Shown piece after piece: positions 12,512 through 13,925 of a DNA stretch of 13,925 bases. Origin of the DNA: CAZBWS01 sp964495705 (lineage in GTDB: Bacteria > Pseudomonadota > Gammaproteobacteria > HTCC5015); assembly GCA_964495705.1 (NCBI GenBank), contig CAZBWS010000066.1, positions 1 to 13,925 on the forward strand, given 5' to 3'. Position 1 is the first letter of the stretch. Every line of letters begins with the position of its first letter. The notes under the pieces were generated by a model that searched no databases, was not told the origin of the DNA, and saw nothing but the letters and a program-made list of their open reading frames with translations. The position numbers and the translations under genes are program-made.

Positions 12512-13925
12512 GTTATACGATTGAACTAAACGAAACCTTTACATCAATAAGAGACATTCACTCTATTTTCGACTATATCGCTGACTTCTCTACCATAGAG
12601 CAATGGGATCATACGGTCATTAACTCTACAAAGACCTCTGCCGGAAAAACAGGCCTGGGTTCGAACTTTGATATTCTCTTGAAATTTGGCTTCAGCAGTA
12701 CATTGATGAAGTACTCTATCAGTGAATATGAAGCCCCGAATCGCCTTGTTCTTACCGGTCAAGGTAATGGCTATGTTGCCATAGATACTGTCACACTCGT
12801 GCAAGATGGTGACCTTGTGACGGTTAATTGGAAGGCCGATATTATATTTAAAGGTGCCTTATCTAAATTAGCACCTGTGATGCAATCAAGGGTTGTCGCC
12901 TCGGCCAAGAAAACCATTGTGGGACTGGCTAATGCGCTCAACGACAATTTTCCTGCTCCAACACTAAAAACTAAAACAAAAATTGTCGACAAACTGCTTT
13001 TATCGAGCGTCTATACCTTCACCAAATGGGGTTATTCCAAGGCAAAAAAAAGCTGGCACCCCGACTCTGCAGACATTACGGGTAAGCATATTGTGATAAC
13101 GGGTTCTACATCAGGTATTGGCTTATCCGCAGCTTACGATTTAGCACATCGTAAGGCCAAGCTAACCCTTGTAGCTCGAAATCCAGGTAAAGCCGAGTTG
13201 GTAAAAAATCAAATTATTGAAACTACGGGGAATATTAATATTGATATTAAAATTGCAGACATGAGTTTGGTAACGGATGTCCGAAAACTAGCTAAAGAAC
13301 TGCTTGAAGAAAATAAAGGCGTTGATGTATTAGTGAATAATGCCGGCAACTTATTCAACCCTAGACAAGAAACTAACGAAGGCTTAGAGCAAAGCTTTGC
13401 ACTTTTGTTACTGGCACCCTATATACTCACTGAAGCGCTTTATCCTTTGTTAAGGCAGTCGCAAGGGCGTGTTATCAACGTCAGTTCTGGAGGAATGTAT
13501 ACACAACGCATAAACCCAAATGACTTAGAAAGTCAGACTGGACAGTACTCTGGCAGCGTAGCCTATGCAAAAGCAAAACGCGGGCTGATGATATGCACTG
13601 AGGAGTGGGCCAAAAAGTGGCAAGACGACGGCATTATTGTCAATGCCATGCACCCTGGTTGGGCTGAAACACCCAGTGTTATTAATGCATTACCCGAGTT
13701 CTATAAGCTAACAAAAAACATCCTGCGTAACCCTCGACAAGGTGGAGACACGGTCAGTTGGTTGGCGGCATCCACTCAGGCAGGTAAAGTGTCTGGAGAA
13801 TTTTTCTTGGATAGAGAGCCACACATGAGCTATGTTTTGAGGAGTACAATGGAGAGCAATGCTGAAAGAGCATTGTTTTTAAATAAGCTAGAAGACTATG
13901 CAAAGCGACAATTCAAGCAAACAAA
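12508..13925 (+). CDS. SRPBCC-SDR fusion oxidoreductase (3' end outside window)
   Basis: The frame opens at ATG 12508 and runs to the window edge without a stop: 472 codons. Residues about 1-150 look like an SRPBCC/polyketide-cyclase domain (FDYIADFSTIEQWD at the start, a hydrophobic cavity fold with a long C-terminal helix around 126-147). After a linker, residues about 190 onward are a short-chain dehydrogenase: TGSTSGIG (198-205), an Arg after the second strand (VARNPGK) favouring NADP(H), NNAG (277-280), the INVSSGG serine, and YAKAK (Y353, K357). Catalytic residues are intact. A stand-alone SDR is a usual member of such clusters; having a ligand-binding domain on the same chain is less usual. 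Cytoplasmic, with no signal peptide, and the third gene of the plus-strand operon. The substrate is unknown, probably an oxidised or modified lipid-derived carbonyl or alcohol. Confidence 0.88.
   Translation, partial: MSYTIELNETFTSIRDIHSIFDYIADFSTIEQWDHTVINSTKTSAGKTGLGSNFDILLKFGFSSTLMKYSISEYEAPNRLVLTGQGNGYVAIDTVTLVQDGDLVTVNWKADIIFKGALSKLAPVMQSRVVASAKKTIVGLANALNDNFPAPTLKTKTKIVDKLLLSSVYTFTKWGYSKAKKSWHPDSADITGKHIVITGSTSGIGLSAAYDLAHRKAKLTLVARNPGKAELVKNQIIETTGNINIDIKIADMSLVTDVRKLAKELLEENKGVDVLVNNAGNLFNPRQETNEGLEQSFALLLLAPYILTEALYPLLRQSQGRVINVSSGGMYTQRINPNDLESQTGQYSGSVAYAKAKRGLMICTEEWAKKWQDDGIIVNAMHPGWAETPSVINALPEFYKLTKNILRNPRQGGDTVSWLAASTQAGKVSGEFFLDREPHMSYVLRSTMESNAERALFLNKLEDYAKRQFKQT

Noticed and set aside
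1..13925. Mobile elements, tRNA or rRNA genes, CRISPR arrays
   Set aside because: No transposase or integrase frame, no tandem spaced repeats of CRISPR type, and no recognisable tRNA or rRNA sequence; the 14-bp words are scattered singly and on both strands.

Overview
The window looks like chromosomal DNA of a free-living, probably marine gammaproteobacterium. This is inferred from the end of a Na+-NQR maturation operon (apbE-nqrM), a class I CPD photolyase behind a DUF523/DUF1722 gene, and a membrane-lipid cluster of the kind that accompanies photo-oxidative stress control in Vibrio-like and Pseudomonas-like bacteria. I cannot name a genus. No tRNA, rRNA, insertion sequence, CRISPR array or phage gene is visible, and coding density is very high.

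Layout. (1) 1-1202, plus strand: the 3' part of apbE and complete nqrM. (2) 1204-4255, minus strand, an apparent operon read right to left: DUF523-DUF1722 protein, photolyase phrB, flavin reductase-like protein. (3) 4256-4407: divergent control region with an OmpR-type direct-repeat site. (4) 4408-5103, plus: OmpR-family response regulator. (5) 5104-11284, minus, read right to left: membrane fatty-acid desaturase, FAD amine-oxidase-like protein, DUF1365 protein, CFA-synthase-family methyltransferase, DUF2878 membrane protein and, last, a sensor histidine kinase. (6) 11285-11411: divergent control region with two inverted copies of the same direct-repeat site. (7) 11412-13925, plus: an NTF2/SnoaL-like lipoprotein, an exported chalcone-isomerase-like protein, and an SRPBCC-SDR fusion that runs off the window. 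The last three are joined by ATGA overlaps.

How it may work together. The methyltransferase, flavoprotein, DUF1365 protein and desaturase probably modify acyl chains of membrane phospholipids. The exported lipoprotein and CHI-like protein could bind or move the products. Photolyase and DUF523 protein repair or detoxify light damage. In better-known versions of this cluster the controller is an ECF sigma factor with a ChrR anti-sigma. Here a two-component system is present instead, with the kinase gene at the tail of the lipid operon and the regulator gene tail-to-tail with it. The motif GTGAA-N6-GTGAAT (11-bp period, as OmpR-family proteins use) occurs three times, only in the two divergent control regions, so a single regulon covering repair, lipid and self genes is a concrete hypothesis.

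Independent of gene function, a 14-bp word ATGCGGATANGCTG occurs six times inside genes on both strands, with all 13 fixed positions conserved. Chance expectation is about 0.0004. Its density and intragenic placement resemble DNA uptake sequences, which are established only for a few families such as Pasteurellaceae and Neisseriaceae. This is the most surprising signal in the window.
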